DNA from: Petaurus breviceps papuanus
Taxonomy: Eukaryota; Chordata; Mammalia; Diprotodontia; Petauridae
Direction of reading: 5' to 3'
DNA: 64,000 nucleotides
Assembly (NCBI GenBank): GCA_028583685.1
Contig: JAMXIF010001193.1
Location: forward strand, 26,769,311-26,833,310
Below are positions 43,440 through 54,600 of the stretch, piece after piece (position 1 is the stretch's first letter; the number at the start of each line of letters is the position of its first letter). The position numbers and the translations under genes are program-made. A model generated the notes under the pieces. That model had not been told where the DNA came from. It searched no databases and was given only the letters and a program-made list of their open reading frames with translations.

Positions 43440-43692
43440 TGACATGTCAGAGGTGGAAGGACCTTAAAACATAGATCATCAGAACTGGAAGAGAATATAG
43501 CATATTAGAGCTGGAAGCAGCTTGTGATTTCATCTAGTCCATCTCCTTTATTTTACAGATGAGGAAACTGAGGCCCAGAAAGTTAAATAAATTATTTGCC
43601 CACGTTCGTTCAGCAAGCTAGCAAGAATCAAGATTCAAACCCAGGACTTTTGATTTCAAGTCTTGTGCTCTTTCCACAATATTATGCTATTA
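43440..43692 (-). repeat. Core-SINE (MIR/THER type)
   Basis: 'gcttgtgatttcatctagtccatctcctttattttacagatgaggaaactgaggcccagaaagttaaataaattatttgcccacg' to 'gtcttgtgctctttccacaatattatgct'. Confidence 0.9.
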
Positions 43693-44485
43693 ATTTTGTT
43701 GTACATTTGAAAGGATTAGCGAGTTGTGCACAGTAAATTTGCAGTTTCATGTACTATCATCTTTTTATTGTACTATGCTATAACAATGCTTGTTTTATTC
43801 CATAAATTAATTTTTTAAAAAAAATTGTGGTGAATGAAAAAAATAATATTATGCTGTTTCTCTGTATATTTTAGGTATATATTAGATGTTCTTACCAGGT
43901 TATTGATCTTTACTCACATTCTTACCTGCCTCAGAGGGGCCATTTATGATCTAATTAAATGTACCAAAAGTTCTGCAAGATCTACAGATGAAAGGGGCTA
44001 ATAATGTAACACTCATTTTAAGAGTATTTTATTTCTCTCAATATACCTTAGAGGTAAGTGGAAGTTGGATGTTTATTTTTTTTTTTGTAGCTCAGGAGAC
44101 TTGAAGCAATGGCTTTTCTGGGATTCTAAAAGGAAGAAATGCTTGAACATGAAGCAGAAGGGGGAATGAGTTTCTCTAAACTCTGCCCACAATAGCTCCC
44201 AGAGCAGTTACAAGTTATAGCTATATCTAAAAATGTTTGACCATCCATGAGGACCTTACCCTACATATCAATAACTTGGACCTGGAAGAAATGTCAGTAC
44301 TTTAATCAGTTCCCCATATTGATTGTTGGTAGGGGCAACACAGGTGTGAAAATTTTAAAAAGTTATAAAACTACCATCTAATTTTTTAAACTTTGCATGA
44401 CTATATCTGCCTTTGTTTCTGCTTGTATGGAAATTAAATTTTGCCTTTTCCTGCAAAATTATCTTTTATAGTCTGCTGGGTTATG
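43693..44485. other. No gene or repeat recognised
   Basis: AT-rich DNA with A/T runs at 43810-43850 and 44070-44085. No supported feature. Confidence 0.3.
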
Positions 44486-44489
44486 ATAA

Positions 44490-44735
44490 TAATACTTTGT
44501 ACTTCTCCGGTGCCTTTTATCCATGAATCTCAAAGCACTTTATAAACTTTAATTAATTCTTGCAACAAGTCCTGTGAGGTAGGTAAGTATTATTATCCCC
44601 ATTTTACAGATAAGGAAACTGAGACATTGAGAAGTTAAGTAACTTGCCCAGGGCCTGAAACGAGTCAGTAGCTAAGTCTGAACAAGAACACCAAGTCTTT
44701 GTCTCCTAGGTCTCCACTTGGCCCAATAGGCTGCC
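44490..44735 (-). repeat. MIR/THER1-type core-SINE
   Basis: 'atctcaaagcactttataaactttaattaattcttgcaacaagtcctgtgaggtaggtaagtattattatccccattttacagataaggaaactgagac' through 'aacttgcccagggcc'. Confidence 0.92.
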
Positions 44736-45179
44736 CTATTGTTCTCTTAAAGCCCCAAGGAATGATTGATGGGAGTGGGGGGAGAAGAGGCGGCTGTCCA
44801 AATCAATTGCAGTACACATTTAAATATATGTTATACACGTTACAGGCGTTACGGTGAATTATATATGTTGACTCATGGGTTTTACCTCAGGGGGAAGAGT
44901 CGTATCTTGATGTGAGCAGAGCTATGCCTGTAAATCCCTGTACAGCACAAAGTGACTATATCTCCAAGGAGCCAGTCTTGCTGGGGGGGAAACAGGCATG
45001 CTATTTATTACACTGCTAGCAGAACTATGAAATGGCTTGAGATTTTTATTTTTAAAGCAATACAGAATGTAGAAAAAGAGCTATAGGAATATTCATCCTT
45101 TTGTACCATCTTGTTTTTGACTACCCCCTACTAAGACTATACACTAAGGATGTTGCTGATGGTGAAGGGTAGGAGGAAT

Positions 45180-46625
45180 GATAGAACCATACAAAAATGT
45201 TCCTGGCAACACTCTTTGAAATGGCAAGAGACTGAAAATAACTCCTAAGTATATTGATTGGGAATAGTGGAATAAATTATGGTATATGAACATAATAGAG
45301 TATGATTACCTAACAAAAAAAGGGACAAATATGAAGGAAAAAAAGAAAGGAACAAGCATTTCCTAAATAACTACTGTGTGTCAGACAGCACTTTGCAAAT
45401 ATTATTTCGTTCGATCCTCAAAACAAAATTGGGAGGTATGTACAATTGTTATCCTCATTTTACAAATGAGGAAACTTAGGCAGAAATAGGTTGAATGACT
45501 TACCGGGGTTACAGAGCTAGTAAGTATCTAGGGCTGGAGTTGAGCTCAGAGGTATCCGGACCCCAGGTCCAGCACTATCCATTGTGCCACTTATTTGATG
45601 AATACAAAATAGAGGGAAATGTTTAGGGAACCAAAAGAACAATATATATATACTGAATGTAATCCTATAAAAACAATAATGACAGCAACAAGACTAAGAA
45701 ATACAGAAAAAAGAAGATCAATGAAACAAACTAATGTTTTATGGGGAGGGAGTTTACAAACTGGAGATAATACAAGTTTATGATAACGTGAGACACATTT
45801 TGTTATAATGGTTGGAGAGCTAACCTTGAAGCCAGAAAGACCTAAGTTCAAGTCATCCTTATGACACATATTTGCTATATACCCTGGGCAAGTCACTTAA
45901 CCTCTATCATTATCATCTGTCTCTGCATCTGTAAAATGAAATTAATAACAGTACCTATATACCTCACAGGGCTGTTGTGAAGATAAAATGAGATGGTATA
46001 CATAAAGATTTTTACAAACTTATATTGAAGCACAATTCTAGCTATTATTTATCATCATCATCATCATCAGTTAAATCATTCTCAGATATCACTTCACATC
46101 CGGGAAAAAAAAACAAAGATAAGAAAAGATAAATAATAAATGTTGGAAGGGCTATAGAAAGATAGGCATACAAATAAACTTTGGAGAGTTTCTGTGAATA
46201 GCTCCTTTCATTCTGGAAGTCAATTTTGGATCTTTTTCCCCCAAAAGTTATTAAATTGCCTTTTGACCTATTGATCCCACTAACGGGGTCTATACCTCAA
46301 GGAAGCTAATGACAGAAAAAGGATCCTATATGTCAAAATATTCAAGGTATCACTTTTTGTAGTAGCAAAAAGCTTGAAACAAAGTAGATGCATATTGATT
46401 GGTGAATGGCAAAACAAATAATGGCATATGGATGTGATGAAATACGATTTCACCATTAGAAATTGTTAACATAAGGAATTCAGAGAAATATGGGAAGAAG
46501 ACTTATATGATCTTATATAGAGCAAAGAAAGCAGGACCAGAAGAGAAACATGTATAATAAGCACAATAATTTAAATGAAGACAACAGAAAAAGAAGACAG
46601 AGCTCATATCAAATGTAACAATTGA
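45180..46625 (+). mobile_element. Old L1 LINE 3' fragments with two core-SINEs
   Basis: L1 pieces at 45180-45345 ('ggtatatgaacataatagagtatgattacc'), 45595-45780 and 46070-46625 ('ttgacctattgatcccactaacggggtctatacctcaag', 'gattggtgaatggcaaaacaaataatggcatatggatgtgatgaaatacg'). A reversed MIR-type SINE lies at 45350-45592 and a forward one at 45800-46062, ending in an (ATC)n run. Two L1 copies may be present, since ORF2 C-terminal similarity occurs twice. 44740-45175 is unrecognised. Confidence 0.78.
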
Positions 46626-47830
46626 TATTGACTCAAGGTGAATGATGTTGGAGCACATTTCCTTCGTTTTGGGGGATTATTGGTACAGAATGTTACATAC
46701 TCTGATATATGAATTGGCATTCTTTCCTTTACATATTCATTGACCAATAGAATTCTGAAAGCTTGAAACATTGGAGCCCGCTTCTTGCTGGGTGGTTACC
46801 CAGCATTAGATGAGTTATAATTTCTCCTTTACGTCCTGTTGAAGATTAAATACCATTCTCCTAGCAATGGCAGTTATAACCGAATACTATCAAGTTAATG
46901 GGTATTTGCTAGTCTTTTGTGTTTCTAGTGTGTAGAGGATTTATTTTATTCACCGAGTGCCTTTTTACTCCTTGCTTTTTGAGGAAGTCTTAAATGTGGA
47001 CCACAAGTAAAATCATCCCTACAGTGCCTGAGTAGGGGATAAAATAAACTGAGTATGAGAAAAATAGAGCCTGACCTTTACAGTAGAGGCAGGCACCCCC
47101 AGAACTCAACCCACTCTGAACTACTTACCTGGGTAGAAAACAGGGAGTAAGCACAGTATTTCCAGTCCCTGTTATGACCTAGAAACCATTCCTCAAGGTT
47201 AGGATCACCTGCCACCAATCTATAATTCTCTCTCCCTACCAGTCCCCCATAGAGAACTCATACTCTCCCAGGATACTCAGTAGATGGACTTGAAAGCCTT
47301 TTTTTGTTACCCTACTTAATTATTACCCTGGGTAGCAAAATTTTTCTTTCTATGCCTCCATCTTGAAACACTGTAATACTTTTTGATTTCTCACTTTCCT
47401 TTCCCTGCCTCTGGCTGAATCTCTTGTCAAAATTCCACTATACTACCAGAGTGCCTTTCTTTTTCTTCATCACATAACAGATTTGGCTGTTGTCTTTATT
47501 GCCTTTGCCAAAATCATGGTCAACCACACCCAAAGCTCCACCACACCCATGTCTCACTTAGATCCTTGTAGCACAAGATAACACTCAAAATTAGAGATTA
47601 TAGCTGCTTCTCATATCCCAGTTAGAGAGCCTAGGATATTATTATTACTTTATAGGGAAAGGTTTATAAGCTCAGTACTTAATAGGTTGTTTATTTCCAT
47701 CTAAGTATTTTGCCTTTAATTAAGGTAACCTTCCACCAGAGGGTGCCTTGGTTATGGTTTCAAAGTACAAACACAGGTTTCACCTAGAGATGATCATCCA
47801 AGAAATTAGAATGGTTTTCCTTTTACTAAA
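46626..47830. other. No gene or repeat recognised
   Basis: About 1.2 kb without a recognisable repeat, exon or RNA gene; possibly unique sequence. It includes a short self-similar phrase near 46775-46805 (gcttcttgctgggtggttacccagc). Confidence 0.3.
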
Positions 47831-47831
47831 T

Positions 47832-47853
47832 ATGTGCATGTATGTGTGAGTGT

Positions 47854-47893
<40 letters not shown>

Positions 47894-47920
47894 TGTGGTG
47901 TGGTGTGTGTTTGTATGTAT
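47832..47920 (+). repeat. (TG)n microsatellite
   Basis: TG run with TGG interruptions (tggtgtggtgtggtg). Confidence 0.97.
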
Positions 47921-48379
47921 ATAGTCTGGGAGGTTCCTAGGTACCTGGGGCTTTTGGTTTTATTTTCCTTTTGATGGAAGTTGAATGGTTGTTGGTGCTG
48001 GTGCTGGTGGAATAGCTGGGCCACTTCTCCACAAGAGTGACACTCCTCTATGATGGGCTATGGTGGCAGGTGTATAGGCTTTAAGCAGAGCTAGGTTTTT
48101 TTTGAGGGAGCAGTTAATGCTATTTCTGGAAGACAACCTTCGGGTACAAGGTCTTAGGCTATCTCCACTAGGATTTAGGGAGATTATGGTTGATGTGGTG
48201 GTAGTGGAACATTCCATCTTCTATCTCACTCAGAATGCCTTGATTGTACAGTGAGGTTGGCTTGCCTGGCAAGTGGCAGCTGGTCAGCAAACTATGTTCA
48301 TAGTATAGTTGCTTTATCCATAGAACTAATGTATGTTCACTACTTTGTAAACTGTGAAGTGCTATTCATTTTAATGTGA
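47921..48379 (-). other. Open frame of unknown nature in unrecognised DNA
   Basis: The minus strand is open from 48217 to 47960 (85 codons, MECSTTTTSTIISLNPSGDSL... SLLWRSGPAIPPAPAP). It has a mixed amino-acid composition not typical of the AT-rich chance frames here, but no domain that I know, and its end runs toward the TG repeat. It may be a decayed retroelement or chance. Confidence 0.2.
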
Positions 48380-49440
48380 TGAATTATGCTTGTTGATCTC
48401 ATCAGCTCCCATGGGTTCAATTATCTCTATGCAGATGATTTCCAGATCTATAATACCCAGCCTTAATCTCTTAAGTGCCAGTATCACAGCAACAAGTGGC
48501 TTTTGGGCATCTCAAATTAGACATCCCATAGAATATCTCAAACTTAACAAGTCCAAAACATTATCTTTTCCTAAAAATCCTTCCCTCTTTCCAACTTTCC
48601 TCTTACAATCAAGGGTACCAATATCTCCCCCATCCTCCAGCCTCAAAACTTCTGAGTCATCCTTGACTACTCACTTGAATTTATCCTGCACATCCCATCT
48701 ATTGTCAAGTCTTGTAGTTTCTTCCTTTACAACATTTCTCATATATATATTCCCTTCTCTCCATTCATACTGTCACCACCCTATAGCAGGTCCTTCCTCA
48801 TCACCTTCCACCTGGACTATTGTAATAACCTTCTTCTCCTCCCAACTTCATGTCTCTCCCCTCTCCAATCCACTCACCACAAAACTGCCAAAGCTATTTT
48901 CCTAAAATCCAAATCTGGCTATGTCACTTCCTTACTCCAGGGGCCCACTATTTTTGCCAGAATCTGTTTGTCATTTCAAGCCTTTTACAATCTCTGTCCT
49001 CTTCCCACTTTTCCAGTCCTCTTATACTTTATTCCTTGTTGTGTATTCTATGATCTAATGAGACTGATCTTTTGTTTTTCCTCATACATGACCCTCATTC
49101 TCACTTCTCTGTGTCTCTTCACTGTCACCCATGCCTCCACTGCTTTTCCTCCTTACCAGTCCTCCTTCAAAACTCAGCTCAAATTCTACTTACTCTAAGA
49201 AACCTTTCTAAGCCTCCCTCCTTCCCCAACCCCACTGATAGTGCCTTCCTTCGGAGATTGCCTTCCATTTACACAGAATATATCTGGCATATACACAATT
49301 CTTTGTGAGTTCTCTCCCTCATTAGAATATGAACTCCTTGAAGTGGTCAAGGACCATATTTTTGCCTTTTTTTGTATCCCAGAAATCAGTACAGTGCCTA
49401 GTACATAGTAAGCACTTAATAAATGGTGGTTGACTGGCTA
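48380..49440 (+). mobile_element. L2/L3 (CR1-clade) LINE, RT palm to 3' end
   Basis: Starts at the palm motif: 'catgggttcaattatctctatgcagatgatttccagatctat' reads HGFNYLYADDFQIY. In the same frame follow ILDYSLEFILHIPSIVKSCSFFLYNISHIY, LITFHLDYCNNLL and KSGYVTSLLQ, the CR1-clade thumb blocks. The end is 'ttagaatatgaactccttgaagtggtcaaggaccata...tatcccagaaatcagtacagtgcctagtacatagtaagcacttaataaatggtggttg'. Several stops are present. The 171-codon open frame at 48390-48905 is in another frame and is not the LINE protein. Confidence 0.88.
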
Positions 49441-49944
49441 AATTATTGTTATCATTTCTGTTTTTATTGTTAGTAAAAGAGTTTATGTAGGAAGTGGGAT
49501 TTCATTAGAACATATTTTAAAAATTGAGCTTGCAGACAGACAGAGATAGAAACAGAGTTGGAGACAGGCTTGAGAGACAATTCAAAATGAAGTGCAGACT
49601 TGGGAACAAGGAGTAATAAAATATAAATTTTTGTAGATTTGGGTTGGGGCAGATTATGAAGGGCTTTGGATGCTGGACTGAGGAGTTTACACATGATTCA
49701 GTAGGCACCATTATAATGTCTGGAACAAGTAAATGATATAATAACTGACATTTATTTATCATTTTAGCCACTTTATTGATAAAGCACTTTTTTTTATGAG
49801 TTCTGTTCTTTTGCCCTCCTGTGAACCTGAGTAACTATATTTCTAACAATGATTTACCAACTACTAATTGCTGCATTCAAAAGTCAATCTGTTGTTAAGC
49901 AGGATTTTACAAACAATACTTGTCTTTTGTGATAATAATAATGG

Positions 49945-50168
49945 TAATAATAATCATTACAGACATTTATATGGCACTTCAAAGTTTGCAAAGTGTTTTA
50001 CATTCATTATCTAATTTGAACTTCATAATAATCCTGTGAGGTAGGCATATTATCCTCAATTTGCAGATGAGGAAACTGAGGTTTAGAGAGATTAAGTGAG
50101 TTGTCCATGTTCACATCGAAAGTGTCAGAGGCAGTATGGCGGCATTAGAACCCAGGTCTTTCTTGTTT
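49945..50168 (-). repeat. MIR/THER1-type core-SINE
   Basis: 'ggcacttcaaagtttgcaaagtgttttacattcattatctaatttgaacttcataataatcctgtgaggtaggcatattatcctcaatttgcagatgaggaaactgagg'. The 500 bp before it (49441-49944) hold no recognised feature. Confidence 0.93.
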
Positions 50169-50329
50169 CAATTTCAAGTGGGAAATGCATGAAAACAAAA
50201 CACCACTTTGAATAGCACATAAAGAATAACAAGGGAGAAAGCAAATAATAAGGATGTAATATAATAAGGATGTAATATATAGTCTTAGAGAATTACCTGC
50301 AGCACTGAAGGATTAAGTAACTTGTCTAG

Positions 50330-51120
50330 TCTATTTGATCTAAATATAGAAAAGATCAGTGAAACAGATTAGATAAGGAAGAATCAGAAATAACAGGACT
50401 CAATAACCTAGTCTTAGATCTACCCTAAAACACTAGGAAAGAATCTCCCATTTGATAAGAACTGCTAGGAAAACTGGAAAGCAATTTGGCAAAAATTAGG
50501 CTTAGACCAACATCTTATTCCCTATTCCATAATAGATTCAAAATAGATAAATGATCTGAATGTTTAAAATCATATCATAAAAAATCAGAAGAGAAACAGA
50601 TCATTTAGATCATTTATCTTTCATAGATGTAGGTAGACAATGAATTCTTAACCAAACTCTATATATAGGCAATTACTAAAGATAAAATAGATAATTTTGC
50701 TCATAAAATTGAAAAGCCTTGGCATTGATCAAATTAATGCAACTAGGAGAAGATAGAAAGTAGTTAATTTGGTTAAAAATCTTTGTATCAAATATCTCTT
50801 ACAGGGATCTGATATAAAAGACATGGGCAGCTAGGTGGCATGGATAGAGTGCTAGGTATGAAGTTAGGAAGACTTATCTTTCTGAGTTCAAATCTGGTCT
50901 CAGACACTTAATAGCTAAGTGATCCTGGGCAAGTCACTTAACCATGTTTGTCTTAGTTTCTCATCTATAAAATGAACTAGAGAAGGAATTGGCAAACCAC
51001 TCCAGTGTACTTGACAAAAAAAAAACAAAGCCCAAATGATGTCACAAAGAGACAGACACAACTGAAATCACTAAATAACAACATGAAAGATATAGAGACA
51101 ACTGTTAGAAATAGATAAGA
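50330..51120 (+). mobile_element. L1 LINE ORF2 fragment with RTE-tailed SINE insert
   Basis: ORF2 late sequence ('aataacctagtcttagatctaccc', 'ctagaccaacatctta'-like, 'ggtaaaaatctttgtatcaaatatctc') up to 'gggatctgatat', resuming at 51093 with 'gatatagagacaactgttagaaatagataag'. The piece between is a SINE. Internal stops throughout. Confidence 0.85.
50826..51092 (+). repeat. RTE-tailed SINE (RTESINE1-like)
   Basis: 'gggcagctaggtggcatggatagagtgctaggtatgaagttaggaagac' head, 'gtgatcctgggcaagtcacttaacc' core, 'atgaactagagaaggaattggcaaaccactccagtg', then the RTE-like tail 'caaatgatgtcacaaagagacagacacaactgaaatcactaaataacaac'. Confidence 0.9.
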
Positions 51121-51925
51121 TTGCAGATACCAGCAAAGATCACGGAGTAGCCCAGCTCTCCCTCACAACTACTCTAACAAAGACCTAGAAAGAGCGCAAA
51201 ACTGGGTACTGATGGCAAATCCAAGGAGAAAATAAACTGAGCCACAGTCCTGGCCTAGGTCAGCTTAGGGAGACAAAGAGGTCTGTGGATGGTGGGGACA
51301 AGTCTAGCCAGGAGGGTGCCCCATTGAGCTTTCCAGCCAATGAGACTGTTTTGGAGCTTAGGGAATTGCAACTGTGTACTACAGCAAAAAGTGTGTCGTG
51401 AACCCAGCAAGGACAGACCTGACACTCTGGCTGTGCTGGGAATAAGAACAAAGTTGATTGGTGCTTTGTTTTTCTGATGCCAGAGTGGAGTCAAAGACTC
51501 AATGTGGGGTAAGGGGGAAACTGGTACCTAAGGCATATAGTAGTCGATGCATACTAGGGCAAGAAATAGTTACAGGCCTAATGCTGTTGAATAGAAGTGA
51601 GCATCACTAGATTTACTCTTACCCTGAAGCAGGGACCCAGATTCAGCTCCTGGCCCAATCAGGCCTGCAGCTTAGAGTCCAGGGAAGGGAATTTAGATCG
51701 AGGGGAGCTTGCAGCTGTTTCCCTGAACTTGCAGAGCCTTACAGGGAGGCTGTCAACAGCAGTCTACTGAAACTCCAACTAGAGGCAAGCCTACATTTGT
51801 GTCATCCAATCCCAAAATGGAGTCAGGAATTTGAAAAGTTTAGACCAGGAGTGCAGTAATCATAGTTCCCCTATATCAGACTACTTTAGATGCACTAAAA
51901 GTCTGAAGGTTGCAACCTGTCCCTA
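51121..51925 (+). mobile_element. L1 LINE 5'UTR
   Basis: 'ttgcagataccagcaaagatcacggagtagcccagc' resembles an L1 5' start (…aagatggcggagtagccc). The GC-richer 800 bp that follow are laid out like the 5'UTRs of the other L1/HAL1 copies. ORF1 is missing; at about 51930 the sequence jumps to the middle of ORF2. It may be the same element as 51930-54600 after internal loss. Confidence 0.65.
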
Positions 51926-52110
51926 AGATTCTTGAAAAGCAAAATAAAGAGACATTAAAAAAGAATAAATAACTGAATTCTAAACAATTGGTGAATCAAA
52001 ATATAAATCATAGAAATAATAATTTCATTTAACATAATGACAATGAGAGAGTATGTTAAAACTTCTGGGATGCAACCAAGTGGCCCTTGGGGAGAAAATA
52101 TGTACTTTTA

Positions 52111-52296
52111 GGGGTGGCTAGGTGGTGCAGTGAGTAGAACGCCGACCCTGGAGTTAGGAGGACCTGAGTTTGGATCTGGCTTCAGACACTTACACACACA
52201 CACACACACACACACATACACACACACACAAACTAGCCATGTGACCTTGGGCAAGTTACTTAACCCCAACTTCCCTCCAAAAAAAAAAAGAAAAGG
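52111..52296 (+). mobile_element. WSINE1-like SINE with an internal (CA)n expansion
   Basis: 'ggggtggctaggtggtgcagtgagtagaacgccgaccctggagttaggaggacctgag' head. A CA repeat at 52190-52230 lies where the family normally has only 'acacttacac', followed by 'ctagccatgtgaccttgggcaagttacttaacccc'. Target duplication AAATATGTACTTTTA / AAATATATACTTTTA (52096-52110 and 52297-52311). Confidence 0.94.
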
Positions 52297-52597
52297 AAAT
52301 ATATACTTTTAAAGACCTTCATCAACAAAATATAGAAGGAAGAGATCAATGAATTGTTCATAGACTGGAAAACTTGGTAGACTAACAGATTAAAATACTC
52401 AAACTAAACACTAAAATAGAAATTATGAAAATCAAAGAAGAGATTATAAAAATTGAAAGCAAAAAAACCCCACTGAATTAACAAAGTGAGAAAAGTTTTT
52501 TGAAAGAAAATAACATTAATTTATTTTTTTAATGAGGAAAAGCAAATGACTAGTACCAGAAACAACAAATGAAGAAGAAACAAATATTATTAGAAAC

Positions 52598-52599
52598 TA
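52598..52599 (+). repeat. TA target duplication, left
   Basis: The TA before the transposon. The L1 reads 'agaaac-TA-tttcatccaactatatgc' once the element and one TA are removed, matching the expected L1 sequence. Confidence 0.85.
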
Positions 52600-53026
52600 C
52601 TGTGTTTCCCTGATAAGACCTATCCCAAAAATAAGCCCTCCCCTTACTGTGTAAGATTCCTCTAAAATAAGCCCTCCCCCGAAAATAAGCCCTATTGAGA
52701 TTGCTACTGTAGCGAAGGTGATCCCCTGCGCTACACGCTACATTACGGTACCCTCTGTATGCACCGTCCTCCCCTCCCCCCCCGTGAAACGCACGCCGCG
52801 CTCCGAGCTGCATCCAATCAGAGCTGCAGCAGTGAGCGCGTCATCCTGTTCTTCCCCAGTGATTTGCTTATTGAATAAAGGTACATTTTTTTGTTCACAT
52901 TTACCTGTTTATTAAAATTGCTGTCAATGTTCATTAAAATAAGCCCTCCCCTGAAAATAAGCCCTCTGGTGTTTTTCTGTCCAAAAAAAAATAATAAGAC
53001 AGTGTCTTATTATTGGGGAAACACGG
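52600..53026 (+). mobile_element. 427-bp TA-flanked DNA transposon, non-autonomous (Tc1/mariner-like MITE)
   Basis: Ends are CTGTGTTTCCC (52600) and GGGGAAACACGG (53015-53026), which form an inverted repeat C(T/C)GTGTTTCCC. TA lies on both sides inside a clean L1 site. Subterminal DNA repeats the word AAAATAAGCCCTCCCC, or close variants, about five times (near 52632, 52667, 52680, 52938, 52955). The centre (52710-52860) is CpG-rich and has a CCAAT box (gcatccaatcagag, 52810-52823). There is no transposase frame. TA duplication suggests the Tc1/mariner group, although a length of 427 bp with repeated subterminal motifs is also known for other classes. Confidence 0.85.
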
Positions 53027-53028
53027 TA
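53027..53028 (+). repeat. TA target duplication, right
   Basis: Right-hand TA of the transposon. Confidence 0.85.
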
Positions 53029-53650
53029 TTTCATCCAACTATATGCAAATAAAGCTGATAATATAAATGAAATGGATATTTATAAAAAACATAAAATGTC
53101 TAGATATTATTCTGACTTGTCAGAACTACAAAAAGAAAATTTAAATGACTCAATGTGAATAAAAGAAATTGAACAAGCCATAAATTAGTAACCAAAGAGA
53201 AAAAATCCTGAAATCCAACAGATTTATAAGTGAATTCTATAAAATAATAGAAAATTAATTCTGATATTATATAAACTATTTTAATAGATAAAGGAGTCAT
53301 ACCAAATTCTTTCTCTTATGCAAATGTCTTGATACCTAAACCAGAAAAAAAATTAAAAAAGAGGTAGAAAGTTATAAACTAATATCCTTAGTCAACCTTG
53401 ATGCAAACATTCTAAATACAATATTAGTAAAAACTACATATAATCTTTAAAAATAATATATCACAAAGATTATATATTGTAACCAAGTTGGATTCATACC
53501 AGAAATGAAAAGTTGGTTTAACATTAGGAAAACTACCAACCTGATGAACCACATTAGTAACAAAAATATCAAAAATCATATGATTATATTAATAGTTTGA
53601 AAAAATATTTTGAAAAGACATACCACACCTTCCTGTTTAAAAAAAAAACA

Positions 53651-53815
53651 GGGGCAGCTAGGTGGTACAATGAATAGAGCACCAACCCTGGAGTCTTGGA
53701 GGAACTGAGTTCAAATCCAGTCTTAGACACTTGAAACACTTAAGAGTCGTGTGACGTTGGGCAAGTCACTTAACCCCCAATTGCCCTCCAAAAAGCAAAA
53801 CAAAACAGCCCCACA
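53651..53815 (+). mobile_element. WSINE1-like SINE
   Basis: 'ggggcagctaggtggtacaatgaatagagcaccaaccctggagtcttggaggaactgagttcaaatcc' to 'gacgttgggcaagtcacttaacccccaattgccctccaaaaagc' and an A-rich tail. No clear target duplication; A10 precedes it. Confidence 0.93.
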
Positions 53816-54600
53816 AGAAAACATAAGAAAAAATTGACCCTTCCTTAATATGGTAAGTAGCATCTATTTAAAATTAAGAACTAGCACTATATCTAATAAG
53901 GATAAACTAGTGGCTTTTCCAATAAAATCAGGGGTAAAGCAAGAATGTCCATTATCCCTACTGTTTCATATAATGCTATAAATAGTAGCCATAACAAGAT
54001 TAAAAGATGAGAAGCAAGCCTGAACCTTTCCTGAGCAGTGGTTAAGAAAATTAGTTACAATCAGGAGATCAGAGCCCTAATATTTATAGCAATGCATTTT
54101 TGTGGTAGCAAAGACCTAAAAACAAAGTAGATGTCCATTGATTGGGGAATGACCAAATATATTTTGATATATGAATTTAATGGAATATTATTTTGCTTTA
54201 AGAAACAATGAAAATGATGAATACAGAGAAACATGGAAAGACTTGCATGAATTGATACAAAGTGAAGTAAATAGAATCAGGAAAACAATTGTTTTATAGT
54301 CATCATTGTTTATAATGACTAAAATGTAAATGGAAAGATAAAGCAATAACAATTTCAAAATTAAATGCTATGAAATGACAATAATTATTGTTGGAATCAA
54401 AGAAGTGTTTTGAGAAGATATTTCCCCCTACTCCTTTGCAGAAACTGGATACCACATGAGCAGAATACTCCATATAATGTCCAATATTAAAAATATGTTG
54501 TTTAGTTTTAGAGAATTTTGGTTTTTTCCTTATTCCTTTCTTCATATTTTATTATAAGAAATGATTCTCTAGGAAAAGGTTGAGAAGGAATATAATGGAA

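Larger units (their letters stand above)
51930..54600 (+). mobile_element. L1 LINE ORF2 to 3' end, internally deleted, with three inserts
   Basis: Blocks in order: 'acttctgggatgcaacc' (52062), 'caactatatgcaaataaagctgataat' (53036), 'aaccaagttggattcataccagaaatgaaaagttggtttaacattaggaaa' (53480), and 'gcatctatttaaaattaagaactagcactat' (53862). It then jumps from 'aatgctataaatagtagccataacaag' to ORF2 C-terminus 'gtccattgattggggaatgaccaaat' (54128), so the palm and most of the connection are deleted. Inserts are a SINE (52111-52296), a DNA transposon (52600-53026) and a SINE (53651-53815). Confidence 0.85.

Noticed and set aside
48390-48905. 171-codon open frame (+), the longest in the window
   Set aside because: The CR1-clade LINE protein (YADD, LDYCNNLL) is in a different frame of the same strand, so this is a shadow.
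52600-53026. hAT-type element
   Set aside because: An 8-bp target duplication was looked for and not found; the L1 flank supports a TA duplication.
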